From Bacillota bacterium (GTDB taxonomy: Bacteria; Bacillota; UBA4882; UBA8346), in NCBI GenBank assembly GCA_023401925.1, contig JAEXDA010000049.1, positions 1 through 64,000 of the forward strand: a stretch of DNA of 64,000 nucleotides, written 5' to 3'. The position numbers were made by a program, and so were the translations under genes. Shown here in pieces: positions 27,478-36,697 of this stretch (its first letter is position 1; every line of letters starts with the position of its first letter). The notes under the pieces are model-generated. The model saw nothing but the letters and a program-made list of their open reading frames with translations. It made no database searches and was not told the DNA's origin.

Positions 27478-28368
27478 ATGCACTATCTTCTTTGCCCTTT
27501 TCATCCCGATCCCAAAGCGGATAACGGAGGCTGTGCGTTATTATCTCCCGGTTGGATCCATCCCAACCGGAAACTGGATTCATCCGTGATTATCATTGGC
27601 CGTAAAGGAACCGTTTTATTGGAAGAGGAAGGGGAATTGCTGGAAATCATTCCAAACCGGTTGATTTTGTTAACCGCCGGGAAACTCCATCAAGGGCTAA
27701 GGCCTTTAGAGACCGGCGCTTCTTATTATTGGTTTCATTTTACGCTTCAATCCCCGGCTTTGACATTAACCAGCGAAGAAGTAGCCCCCATATTGAGTAA
27801 TCCCCTTGTTATCCAGCAACGTTTGGCCGAAGCGGCTTTGATACCCCAGCAATTGAATTTGGCGGACAATGATTTTTTGTCAGTACTCTTCCGGGAACTA
27901 TTGTGTGAGCAAGAACGGCCCAGTTATACCAGGCAGCGGCTTCAGTTAATATTCCAAAATCTCTTAATTGCGATTACCGAAGAAACCATTAAATCTTATC
28001 ATGTTCCGGAAAGCCTCTCCGCAGCATCGAGTTTAGTATATACCATCGTTACGGCTGTCAATACCAACCTCACCAATCTCAATCTTTCGGTAAAGTCCAT
28101 CGCTGATGATTTAGACTATAATCCCGATTATATCGGGCGTCAATTCAGGGCTGTCATGGGGATTTCCATTGGAGAATACATTTTGCAGCAGCGTATGAAA
28201 CTTGCGGAGGAACTCCTTCAAGAGAGCAATGAGACAATCCATGCTATCGCAATGAAATGTGGCTTTTCATCCGTGCGCCACTTTTTGCGCCAGTTTAAAA
28301 AAGAAAAAGGCCTCACACCTTCCGACCTTCGTCACCGGTATCAGGCCATGCATATTAATATTCATTGA
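27478..28368 (+). CDS. AraC-family transcriptional regulator
   Basis: 296 aa. The N-terminal part resembles a cupin sugar-sensing domain (GRKGTVLLEEEGELLEIIPN). The C-terminal ~100 residues hold the two AraC helix-turn-helices (VKSIADDLDYNPDYIGRQFR and IHAIAMKCGFSSVRHFLRQF). ATG at 27478 follows AAAGGAG; the longer open frame from 27343 lacks signals. It diverges from the secreted GH/CBM13 gene and is the natural candidate activator for it or for the block-2 importer. It converges on the response-regulator gene with a 6-bp gap. Confidence 0.9.
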   Translation: MHYLLCPFHPDPKADNGGCALLSPGWIHPNRKLDSSVIIIGRKGTVLLEEEGELLEIIPNRLILLTAGKLHQGLRPLETGASYYWFHFTLQSPALTLTSEEVAPILSNPLVIQQRLAEAALIPQQLNLADNDFLSVLFRELLCEQERPSYTRQRLQLIFQNLLIAITEETIKSYHVPESLSAASSLVYTIVTAVNTNLTNLNLSVKSIADDLDYNPDYIGRQFRAVMGISIGEYILQQRMKLAEELLQESNETIHAIAMKCGFSSVRHFLRQFKKEKGLTPSDLRHRYQAMHINIH

Positions 28369-28374
28369 TTTGGG

Positions 28375-30003
28375 TTACCCCCGGCAGGATTTCTCATATT
28401 CCAGCGGCGTCATTCCCTGAATGTCTTTAAATACCTTAAAAAAGTAATTGTAATTATTAAATCCAACTTCATCGGCAATGGCTTTGACTTTTTGAAAACC
28501 ATTTTCCATTAATACTTTGGCTTGCTCGATCCGAATCGAATTCAAATATTCAATAACGCCCTTCCCACAGTCCTGCTTAAACCTCCGGCTCAAATAAGAA
28601 CTATTGACCCCAATATGGGCGGCGATGTCATGTAAGGAAAGATCGGAACGATAATTCTTGTAAATATATTCAATCGCTTTTTTGGTAACCCCGTCATAAT
28701 CCGGATTGAGACAAAACAATTCCAACGCCTCGATAGTCCTTTCGTAAAGAGTCATCATCCAATCCTTAACATCCGATATCGTGCCGAATTGTTTGATATG
28801 TTCATAAGGATCTTTGATATCTCCGTATACGAACGAACTGTCAATACCCGAATCCCTGATAATCTTGTTGGCAATATTAATCAGCGTAATAAAAATCATC
28901 TTGGTGGAACTTAAGCCGGGTTGATAATGCTGAATTTTTTCAAAAAGATCGTTGATGGAATTTTTCAATGGTTCCCGTTCCAAAGACTTAATAAACTGCA
29001 AGATATTTTTCTCTTCCCGGATACCCAGTATGGGAAGGTTTTCCTCAGCCCTTATTACGGACGGATCATGAAAAATACGGTCTTTTCCCTCATAAAATTT
29101 TCTGACCAGCAATTGCTCCGCCTTATCATAGTATCCTCCCACATCGCGGATATGGTTACAGATTCCATCCATGCTAAAACAGGCGGTAATATTTAAATAA
29201 CGCTTGATGGTGGCTTTAATACGCATTAGCGTGGCGAAAACTTGATGATAAATGCTTTGATTACTATGCAAATCATCAAATGAGAAGACGATCACAAATT
29301 TTCCGCCTTCCAGCGTTGAAATTACCGATTTTATACTGTCTTTCAATATTTCCGACGACATATCCGCCAAAGACTTCATCAGGTTATCGATTTCACCGGT
29401 TGTATATTTCGTCTTCAGCATCGCATAATCATCAACTTCACCGGCGACCACCACCAGATTTCGTAGTCCCAAGTCGAGATTCAGCTCACTGAGTTTCCGC
29501 TCAATATCGGCGGTTTCCTTGACGGCCCCCTGGATGAGTTGACGAATGAAAATTTGACGCAGGACCTGTTTCCCGGTTTGAATCTGTTCTTCCAAACTCT
29601 GAGTCGCTTCATCATCCCGTCTTTGATCCTGAATGGTTTTTTTCAAGGAGTGCAGCGTATTCAGCAAAACGTCATCCGTTAAAGTATGTTTCAAGATATA
29701 ATCCGCAGCACCCAGTTTCAGGCTTTGTTTAACATATTCAAAATCATCGTATGCACTCAAAGCGATTACTTTAATCGGGGGATAGTGTTCCTGAATCCAT
29801 TTAATGAAAGTTACCCCGTTCATCCCCGGCATATTGATATCGGTGATTACAATCTCCGGTTCCTCTTTTTGGATAGTATCGATGGCTTCCATACCGCTTA
29901 ATGCGGCATTGCACAATACAAAGCCTTCTTTTTCCCATTGTATCAATTCCTTCAAGTTGGTATAGACAAAAATATCATCATCCACAATTAATACCTTTAG
30001 CAT
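28375..30003 (-). CDS. Response regulator, YesN type (REC + AraC HTH), block 3
   Basis: 542 aa. An N-terminal receiver domain (VLIVDDDIFVY; phosphoacceptor Asp in IVITDINMPGMNG; Lys in YILKHTL), a long central linker, and a C-terminal AraC DNA-binding domain (LHDIAAHIGVNSSYLSRRFK, VKAIADEVGFNNYNYFFKVF). It is the usual partner of YesM kinases that govern sugar importer operons. ATG at 30003 is supported by GGTGAGGAG; the GTG at 30018 lies within that signal. It starts 11 bp after the kinase stop, so the two are cotranscribed. The likely target is the block-3 importer at 36467. Confidence 0.93.
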   Translation of the reverse strand: MLKVLIVDDDIFVYTNLKELIQWEKEGFVLCNAALSGMEAIDTIQKEEPEIVITDINMPGMNGVTFIKWIQEHYPPIKVIALSAYDDFEYVKQSLKLGAADYILKHTLTDDVLLNTLHSLKKTIQDQRRDDEATQSLEEQIQTGKQVLRQIFIRQLIQGAVKETADIERKLSELNLDLGLRNLVVVAGEVDDYAMLKTKYTTGEIDNLMKSLADMSSEILKDSIKSVISTLEGGKFVIVFSFDDLHSNQSIYHQVFATLMRIKATIKRYLNITACFSMDGICNHIRDVGGYYDKAEQLLVRKFYEGKDRIFHDPSVIRAEENLPILGIREEKNILQFIKSLEREPLKNSINDLFEKIQHYQPGLSSTKMIFITLINIANKIIRDSGIDSSFVYGDIKDPYEHIKQFGTISDVKDWMMTLYERTIEALELFCLNPDYDGVTKKAIEYIYKNYRSDLSLHDIAAHIGVNSSYLSRRFKQDCGKGVIEYLNSIRIEQAKVLMENGFQKVKAIADEVGFNNYNYFFKVFKDIQGMTPLEYEKSCRG

Positions 30004-30014
30004 TTTTGCTCTCC

Positions 30015-31871
30015 TCACCTGATAATCGGTAAAGTAATTTCCACAATGGTATAATGATTGGAACTGCTATCGATCCTGAGTCCATAACCTTCTCCAAAAT
30101 GAAGGTGAATTCGCTCCAAAACATTTGGAATGCCAATACCGCAGAAATGGTCTTTCGAGATCTCCTGGTCCCGGAAAATCTTATCAATAAGTTCCGGGGT
30201 CATTCCTATCCCATCGTCGGTGATGGCAAAGATCATACTATCATCATAGCGGAAGCCTTTTACGACAATAGTCCCTTCCCCTTTTTTGGGTCCGATTCCA
30301 TGGATAATCGAGTTTTCTACAATAGGCTGCAGCAAAAATTTGGGCAACTTATTTTGAAGGATTTCCGGTTCAATTTCAAAGCTGACTTGATACTTATGAT
30401 AGTAACGGAATTCCAAAATGTTCAGATAATTTTTTAAATATTCCATCTCCTTGCTTACCGTAATTAACTCTTCTTCTTTACCCATACTTACATGGAGCAA
30501 TTGAATCAAAGAAGTAAGCAAGGACTCCAGGTTTTCGGCTTTCTGGGCGCTGGCCAGCATTTTCGCGGTATTAAGCACATTGGAAAGAAAATGCGGGTTA
30601 ATTTGCGCCTGCAACGCCTTTAATTCGGCATTTCTTTTCTGCTTCTCCTTATTTTTAATATCCTCCAGTAAATTGTTTATCTCTGCGATCATGATATTGA
30701 AATTCCGGGTTACTTCAGCAATTTCATCTTGATGATTGTCGGTTACCCGGATCGAAAAATTGCCGGTTTTTGCCTCATCCATGGCCCTGATCAATTTATT
30801 CAACGGGTTGGAAATACTTTTGGTAAAGATAACCGATAATAATACCGCCAATAAGAAAAAGCTGAGACCCATGATGATGATGCGATTCCGTATTTTGCTT
30901 GATTCCAGATTGAGATAGGAATAAGGAATTGTACTTACCACGTACCAATCTGCATTATGGATAGGCGCAAAGGCGGCCAGATAAGGATTTTCCCCAATCT
31001 GCAAGCTAAAAACATTGCTGGCGTTTTTTTCATTTTTTTGTAATGAACGGATGAGTGAGGGTTCTTTATAGGGTTTTTTAAAAGGAACCGCATCGGTGCG
31101 ACTGGAAACGACTACTCCTCGCTTATCAATAATAAATATTTCCGAACCTTTCCCGATGTCGATATCCTGATAAACCTCGGAAAAAAAATCCTCCCGTATC
31201 CGGATAATCACCGCGCCGATATATTCTCCTTCATACAAACTTCGAATGGCTTTGCCGACAATAATCCCATTTTTATCGTTGATATTCGAAAAAATCCGGG
31301 TTACCTTAGGCGATACTTCCTGCGGGCCAATAGCCATCCATACCGGCACTCCGTTACTGCTTTCAACTTCTTGTAACAAATGTTTTCGGAAATCCGGTTT
31401 CATATTCAACTTGAAGCTTTTATCACCGAAAGCATTAATCGTTTCATTTTGTTTTGTAAATAGTACTACATCCGTGATATCATTAAAAGTAAACTTTTGG
31501 ACCATCATATCCCGAATAATCTCTTGATTGTTCAATGCCTCCCATTGGCTGAACTTTCCGTAATCCACCATAGTTCTCTGGACGATCTCTGAAAACCCGA
31601 CATCAATCGTGTCATTCTCCAGCCTGGTCATTTCAGCTTCGATATTTTGAGCCACCTGATTCATAACCTGCCGGGAATAGGTCTTGATTTTATCTTCAAT
31701 CGCCCTGCTGGATTGCTGGTAAGAAAAAAGACCGGTGATTAACATCGGCACCAGGGACAGCAATAAAAACAGAATGATCAGCCGGGTCTGTATCGCGATG
31801 TTTCGGATCGTTAAAAAGGTTTTCAGCCGAAAAATTAACCCCGAAATATATTTATAAAATAGATTCATCAT
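30015..31871 (-). CDS. Sensor histidine kinase, YesM type (block 3)
   Basis: About 618 aa. A first membrane span (about residue 25-50), a ~250-residue extracellular Cache-like sensor, a second span and HAMP (SISNPLNKLIRAMDEAKTGNF), then the His-kinase segment LKALQAQINPHFLSNVLNTA with the phosphoacceptor His in NPHF, and a C-terminal HATPase (VENSIIHGIGPKKGEG, DDGIGM). The ATG pair at 31871/31868 follows AAGGGG; the upstream TTG at 31907 has no signal. It presumably senses an extracellular sugar or sugar-loaded binding protein and phosphorylates the adjacent regulator. Confidence 0.92.
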   Translation of the reverse strand: MMNLFYKYISGLIFRLKTFLTIRNIAIQTRLIILFLLLSLVPMLITGLFSYQQSSRAIEDKIKTYSRQVMNQVAQNIEAEMTRLENDTIDVGFSEIVQRTMVDYGKFSQWEALNNQEIIRDMMVQKFTFNDITDVVLFTKQNETINAFGDKSFKLNMKPDFRKHLLQEVESSNGVPVWMAIGPQEVSPKVTRIFSNINDKNGIIVGKAIRSLYEGEYIGAVIIRIREDFFSEVYQDIDIGKGSEIFIIDKRGVVVSSRTDAVPFKKPYKEPSLIRSLQKNEKNASNVFSLQIGENPYLAAFAPIHNADWYVVSTIPYSYLNLESSKIRNRIIIMGLSFFLLAVLLSVIFTKSISNPLNKLIRAMDEAKTGNFSIRVTDNHQDEIAEVTRNFNIMIAEINNLLEDIKNKEKQKRNAELKALQAQINPHFLSNVLNTAKMLASAQKAENLESLLTSLIQLLHVSMGKEEELITVSKEMEYLKNYLNILEFRYYHKYQVSFEIEPEILQNKLPKFLLQPIVENSIIHGIGPKKGEGTIVVKGFRYDDSMIFAITDDGIGMTPELIDKIFRDQEISKDHFCGIGIPNVLERIHLHFGEGYGLRIDSSSNHYTIVEITLPIIR

Positions 31872-32097
31872 GGCCCAACCCCTTGAACATATTTTATACC
31901 TTTCCAAGGCTTCATGGGAAGAATATCGCTGGGAAATTTAACCCTTTTGCCGATAAAAGCCGGAGTCTATAAAATCTGGAATCATCTATATATGTTCATA
32001 TTCGAATAAAATACCACCGTTTCTTGTCTGTAAATAAATCACCTACAATCACAGTGGTATTATGTCTTTACTCATAGAAAATGTTTGAGCCTCAAAC

Positions 32098-33135
32098 TCA
32101 ATTTGGAGCGCCATCGGCAACCGGCACTCCAAAGTCCGGAGTCCCATCGGCATTCCAGCCTAGTTTTTGAGCCCGGGTGTGACGATTGGGATCATCAAGG
32201 GGATCTCCGGTGATTTGTTTATAGTTGCGAGCGTGGTACACTAAAATATCTTCGGTGCCATCGGGAGAAACGGTGAAGCAATTATGTCCCGGACCGTACT
32301 GGTGACTTTTTTCGTTGGTCTCAAATACCGGAACGGGTGATTTATGCCAGGATTCAGCATCCAGCAAATCACTATCCACCGATGCGGTCAGTAAACCCAT
32401 ACAATAATGATCATCCGTGCTACTTGCCGAATAACTGATAAAGATCCTGCCGTTTTTGCGGATAACTGCCGGTCCTTCATTAACCCAAAATCCAATGATC
32501 TCCCAATCATATTCCGGTTTGGAAATCATGACCTGTTTCCCGCTGATGGTCCATGGATTATTCATCAGTGCAATATACAAATTCGAATTGCCCCGAATTT
32601 TCGGATCCCTTTGTGCCCAAATCAGGTATTGAACACCCTTATGCTGAAAAGTCGTAGCATCCAGTGAAAAGGACTCCCAGTTCATTTTGACTGGTCCCTT
32701 TTCTATCCAATTCCCTTCCATTGGATTTGCTGCCGAATTCTCCAGCACGAATACACGATGATCGAAAACGGAATCAACTCTTGCGGCGGCAAAATAGATA
32801 TACCATTTCCCCGCAATAAAATGAATTTCCGGCGCCCAAATGTTGGCGCTCATTACGCCGGTTGAATGTTTACCCCAAATAACCTTGGGTACTGCCGCTC
32901 CTAACTCCTGAATCGTAGCGGACCTCCGGATTTCTATCCGATCATACTCCGGAGCCGAAGCAGTAAAATAATAATAACCGTCACTATGTCGATAAATCCA
33001 GGGATCAGCCCGTTGTTTAACAATGGGATTCTGAAATTCGGCTTCATTTGCCGAAGCGGAGCTGGCACCGGTTAATAATAAGGCGAAGACACTCAAAGGG
33101 AAAAACAAATTTCTCACCAAACATCTTCGATTCAT
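32098..33135 (-). CDS. Secreted GH43 exo-arabinanase/arabinofuranosidase-like enzyme
   Basis: 345 aa with signal peptide ending near SSASA (residues 24-29). GH43 triad: Asp44 (RADPWI), Asp159 (FSLDATT), Glu220 (WVNEGPAV). The sequence style (EFQNPIVKQRADPWIYRHSD; MSANIWAPEIHFIAGKWYIY; QYGPGHNCFTVSPDG) resembles the GH43 subgroup with exo-1,5-alpha-L-arabinofuranosidase activity (assignment from memory). It is the last gene of the block-3 operon, 32 bp after the MalG-type permease. It would release arabinose or short oligomers outside the cytoplasmic membrane for the co-encoded importer. Confidence 0.87.
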   Translation of the reverse strand: MNRRCLVRNLFFPLSVFALLLTGASSASANEAEFQNPIVKQRADPWIYRHSDGYYYFTASAPEYDRIEIRRSATIQELGAAVPKVIWGKHSTGVMSANIWAPEIHFIAGKWYIYFAAARVDSVFDHRVFVLENSAANPMEGNWIEKGPVKMNWESFSLDATTFQHKGVQYLIWAQRDPKIRGNSNLYIALMNNPWTISGKQVMISKPEYDWEIIGFWVNEGPAVIRKNGRIFISYSASSTDDHYCMGLLTASVDSDLLDAESWHKSPVPVFETNEKSHQYGPGHNCFTVSPDGTEDILVYHARNYKQITGDPLDDPNRHTRAQKLGWNADGTPDFGVPVADGAPN

Positions 33136-33167
33136 AGCCCATTCCTTTCAAACAGATTAAGTCATGT

Positions 33168-34061
33168 TTACCCCTTAATCGCACCAACTGTCAAGCCCGA
33201 AATAAAGGACTTTTGATTAAATAAATAAATAATAACAATCGGTATAACCGAAACCACCGCTCCAGACATCAACATATCATAATTATTACCATATGGCGCT
33301 ATCAATGAAGCTAATCCTATCGGTAACGTCAACTTCTCAGCCGAACGAAGAGCAATGATCGGCCAAACAAATCCATTCCAGCTTCCCATGGCCTGTAATA
33401 TTATCATGGCTCCAAATGCCGGTTTCATAATAGGCACCATCAGCCTAAAAAAGATACCGAACTCAGAGCAGCCATCAATTCGACCCGAATCGATCAATTC
33501 TTTAGGAAGACCGACAGCAAATTGCCGGAAGAAAAAGATGGCAACCGGCGGTACTGCGTAAGGTAAAATCGCTCCCGTGAAAGTGTCAATAATTCGTAGA
33601 GAAACTGTAAGCTGATAAAGAGGTAAAATTAATATTTCTATCGGAACCATCATTACGACCAAAACTGCGATAAAAATTACATTCCTGCCCCTAAACTGGT
33701 AAACCGCCAACCCATAACCAACCATGGCACTTAGAATCACAGCAACGGTAGTTTGGATAATTGTAATCAGAATACTATTTTTGAACCAAAATAAATATTT
33801 TACCCCTTCTCCGCTGCAAAGACTGATATAATTCTTAAGAGTCATTATTTCCGGTTGAAAATTAAATGTAATTCCATTACGAAACATTTCCGAACCAGGT
33901 TTAAACGAACATACCAGCATAAAATAAAATGGAGCTAGAGTAAATATCGCAAATACTACTAATACAATAAAGGATGAAAATGCCGTCAGCCGGCTTCGGC
34001 TCCCATTGTTTACTTTGGTTTGCATCATTTTCATTGAAAGGATTTCCTCATTTTTCATCAT
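33168..34061 (-). CDS. Sugar ABC transporter permease, MalG/AraQ type (block 3)
   Basis: 297 aa with six spans. The docking loop is diverged (KELIDSGRIDGCSEFGIFFR rather than EAA). The C-terminus FISGLTVGAIKG fits AraQ-like permeases. It overlaps the preceding permease by 4 bp (coupled translation); an internal ATG at 34034 with GAGGA upstream is an alternative start. Part of the operon with the AraN-like binding protein. Confidence 0.9.
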   Translation of the reverse strand: MMKNEEILSMKMMQTKVNNGSRSRLTAFSSFIVLVVFAIFTLAPFYFMLVCSFKPGSEMFRNGITFNFQPEIMTLKNYISLCSGEGVKYLFWFKNSILITIIQTTVAVILSAMVGYGLAVYQFRGRNVIFIAVLVVMMVPIEILILPLYQLTVSLRIIDTFTGAILPYAVPPVAIFFFRQFAVGLPKELIDSGRIDGCSEFGIFFRLMVPIMKPAFGAMIILQAMGSWNGFVWPIIALRSAEKLTLPIGLASLIAPYGNNYDMLMSGAVVSVIPIVIIYLFNQKSFISGLTVGAIKG

Positions 34062-34972
34062 CCATCACTATCCTTCTTGAAAAATCCAAACAGCTTTAAT
34101 TGGATCAAACTGACCGCCATCACGATAAATACCAAAGTAATACCGATCGCCGAAGCGAACCCCATGTCAAAATTATTGAAAGCCTGTTGATAAAGGTATG
34201 ATACAATAGTCATTCCGATATCGCCCGGTGTAGCCGTTTTCCATATTGCGTAGCTTTCGGCGAACATCGAAAAACCGCCATAAATACTAATCGTCGTCAC
34301 ATAAATAATTACCGGTTTCAAATTAGGAATCGTGATCCTGAAAAACTTACCCCAAGTATTGGCCCCATCAATCTCCGCCGCTTCATAAAGTTCAGCCGGT
34401 ATACCTTGCAAACCCGATAAGAAGTAAACAATATTGACACCAAGCCAACGCCAGGTACAAAAAGCAACTAATGTAAACATGGCCGGAATCTTTAATTGAA
34501 GCCAGGTAATCGGTTTTAGTCCAAAGATACCCATGATCATATTCGCCAAAGTAGAGGTTTGTTCTCCAAAAGCAAATCTAAAAAAAATCCCAGCTACAAT
34601 AACCGAAGTCAATGCCGGAATAAAGAGCGCGGAACGAAATAAATTCTTAAATTTGGTAGTTTTACCGTTTAAAATCACGGCTAACAATATCGGCAAAGGA
34701 ATCAATATCAAAATCGTCCAAAAAGTATATTGAGCGGTAGTTGATAATGCATTCCCAAAATGTTCATTCCATAGTCTTTGATAATTTTCAAGGCCGATAA
34801 AGGTTACATCGCCAAAACCGGCTATTCTTTGAAAACTCATTTGAATCGTGGATATAAAAGGATATAGATAGACTAAAAAAAAGGAAATTATAAAAGGGGC
34901 TACAAACAGATAAGGAACGACTTTGGTTGAGTTAAGGCGCTGCCTTAAATCTTTTCGATTTGAATGATCCAT
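34058..34972 (-). CDS. Sugar ABC transporter permease, MalF/AraP type (block 3)
   Basis: 304 aa, six spans, docking loop AELYEAAEIDGANTWGKFFR. The motif MSFQRIAGFGDVTFIGLENY in the first periplasmic loop is common in AraP-like proteins. The ribosome binding site AGGT lies about 8 nt upstream. It is separated from the binding-protein gene by a terminator-like hairpin. Confidence 0.9.
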   Translation of the reverse strand: MDHSNRKDLRQRLNSTKVVPYLFVAPFIISFFLVYLYPFISTIQMSFQRIAGFGDVTFIGLENYQRLWNEHFGNALSTTAQYTFWTILILIPLPILLAVILNGKTTKFKNLFRSALFIPALTSVIVAGIFFRFAFGEQTSTLANMIMGIFGLKPITWLQLKIPAMFTLVAFCTWRWLGVNIVYFLSGLQGIPAELYEAAEIDGANTWGKFFRITIPNLKPVIIYVTTISIYGGFSMFAESYAIWKTATPGDIGMTIVSYLYQQAFNNFDMGFASAIGITLVFIVMAVSLIQLKLFGFFKKDSDG

Positions 34973-35080
34973 AAAATTCGACCTGCCTTTTTTATCACTT
35001 AATACTTAGTTGCATTCAATTCAATAACTATATATAAGCACCTGAGTATTAAACAATCATCCCGGAATTTTTCAAAAATA

Positions 35081-35138
35081 AAAGGGCTGTAAATTAATTA
35101 GGAACGGAAAATGACCCGGTTTTTCTTTACAGCCCTTT
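35081..35138 (-). terminator. Terminator between binding-protein and permease genes (block 3)
   Basis: A perfect 13-bp stem (AAAGGGCTGTAAA / TTTACAGCCCTTT) with a 32-nt loop, followed on the minus strand by a U-rich run. It should attenuate transcription after the binding-protein gene. Confidence 0.75.
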
Positions 35139-35183
35139 ATATCCATATAATAATCCAACTTAAAATGAAATGTTTGTTACCCT

Positions 35184-36467
35184 TTACCTGGCTTTTCTTA
35201 ATTCATTGGCAGCCTCTTTTAAAGCTTGCTCCGGAGTTTGACTTTGCTCTTTGAGCGCTTTAAATACTACATTCTTCTTCAGAAGGTCGATTGCCATCGG
35301 ATATTTTTCTGTCAGAACCGTGGGCCCAATTTCATCTTTAACCTGGGTCAACATGGTAAAGATATCCTTACCGAAATAATCTGTGAACGCATTAGAAGCC
35401 TTCATGGCAGGATCCGTCCAAACATCCCAGCGGAGCGGGTCAAACCCTAAAATTGTCCAGGTCTTGATCGAACCTTCTTTGGTTAATTTGCCCGCCGCTA
35501 AAAATTGAAGCGCCAATTCTTTATGTTTGGTTTGAAGCGTAATTGCCGTACCGGTACCACCCATACCCGCCGAACGTCTGCCGTCTTTCTTCCACACCGG
35601 GAGCGGACGGATGATCATTTTGCCTTTTAAGTCAGGCATATAATTGGTAAAACGATTCATATACCACATCGGCATCCAAAGAGAGGCTGCGCCGCCCTTG
35701 TTCATAAATGCCCAGTATTCCTCGGAGTGGGTAAATCCACCGGGGCACGGAATCGCTATTTTTTCTTTATAGATCATATCTTTTAAATATTGAAGGACTT
35801 TTACGTTGGTCTGATTGTCCATAATTACGTTGCCGTTTTTGTCAAAAATATCGGAACCGATCTGACTAATCAACGGATAATAGGACCAGTGTTCGGTAAC
35901 CTCGATAGTGGTCATTGGTTTACCGGTAGCTGCTACAACTTTTTTACCCGCCGCCACATAATCGTCCCAAGTAACTATCTTGTCCGCATTGACACCGGCT
36001 TTGTCTAAATATTCTTTGTTGTAATACATCACTTCCGCGCCGACATGATAATCGACGCCGTAGTATTTGCTATTCTTAGCATAGTTGTCAAATCTGCCCA
36101 TAATAAGAAATTTCTTTACCGGGTTCACAATGCTATTCAACGGTACTAATTGCGGATTTTTACCTTTTAAGTAGTTCGGGAATTTGCTGATTTCAATATC
36201 GACCATATCGGGAGCGCCTACGCCGGATTGTAAAGCCACCAACAGTTTATTATGCATTTCATCATAGTTGTAAACATCGGTTTTTAATAGGATCTGCTGG
36301 TTAGGATGGGTCTTATTCCAGGTTGCCGTGGCATCATCCCAAAACTGTTTGTGTAACTCCTGAAAAGTCCAGAAAGTCAGGGTAGTTGGCGCTGAAGCGG
36401 CCAAACTAGGCACAATCAAACCTACCGATACAGCGCAAAGCAAAAGCAACATGATAACTTTTTTCAT
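35184..36467 (-). CDS. Sugar ABC transporter substrate-binding protein (AraN-like, block 3)
   Basis: 427-aa solute-binding protein. The signal peptide is MKKVIMLLLLCAVSVGLIVPSLAA and there is no true lipobox. Mature start: SAPTTLTFWTFQELHKQFWD. The pattern FWTFQELHKQFW, with the partner permeases and exo-arabinanase, suggests an AraN-type arabino-oligosaccharide binder (inference). The first gene of the block-3 operon, with a good GGAGG signal. A -10-like ATTATA lies at 36499-36504 (minus strand). The YesMN-type pair at 28375-31871, downstream and on the same strand, is the likely regulator. Confidence 0.9.
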   Translation of the reverse strand: MKKVIMLLLLCAVSVGLIVPSLAASAPTTLTFWTFQELHKQFWDDATATWNKTHPNQQILLKTDVYNYDEMHNKLLVALQSGVGAPDMVDIEISKFPNYLKGKNPQLVPLNSIVNPVKKFLIMGRFDNYAKNSKYYGVDYHVGAEVMYYNKEYLDKAGVNADKIVTWDDYVAAGKKVVAATGKPMTTIEVTEHWSYYPLISQIGSDIFDKNGNVIMDNQTNVKVLQYLKDMIYKEKIAIPCPGGFTHSEEYWAFMNKGGAASLWMPMWYMNRFTNYMPDLKGKMIIRPLPVWKKDGRRSAGMGGTGTAITLQTKHKELALQFLAAGKLTKEGSIKTWTILGFDPLRWDVWTDPAMKASNAFTDYFGKDIFTMLTQVKDEIGPTVLTEKYPMAIDLLKKNVVFKALKEQSQTPEQALKEAANELRKAR

Positions 36468-36639
36468 TCTAGCTCCTCCTTTTTGTATTTATATTTTCAT
36501 TATAAGATGATTCGGTTATTTTACACTCCATTATTTTTACCTAACACTATAAAATTGTAACAAAATTTTTACATCTCGATTAAAAATTTTTTATCCCTAC
36601 TAAATTCTCATAACCATTGATGTCCAAAACGAAAAAAAA

Positions 36640-36672
36640 GGGGCTGCCCCATTTTTCTTCCTGACAGCCCCT
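36640..36672 (-). terminator. Terminator of the Prc protease gene
   Basis: Stem AGGGGCTG / CAGCCCCT with a 17-nt loop, followed on the minus strand by eight Us (A-run at 36632-36639). It ends the leftward transcript 26 bp past the stop codon. Confidence 0.85.
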
Positions 36673-36697
36673 CGTTCTGATGTTCGAATGATTAATT

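Noticed and set aside
27654..27665. AAACCGGTTGA inside the AraC-type gene, resembling the ACCGGT operator
   Set aside because: Not palindromic beyond the core and explained by the codons for Asn-Arg-Leu.
32011..32060. 7-bp inverted repeat ATACCAC/GTGGTAT after the block-3 GH43 gene
   Set aside because: Short stem, long loop and no U-run; too weak to call a terminator.
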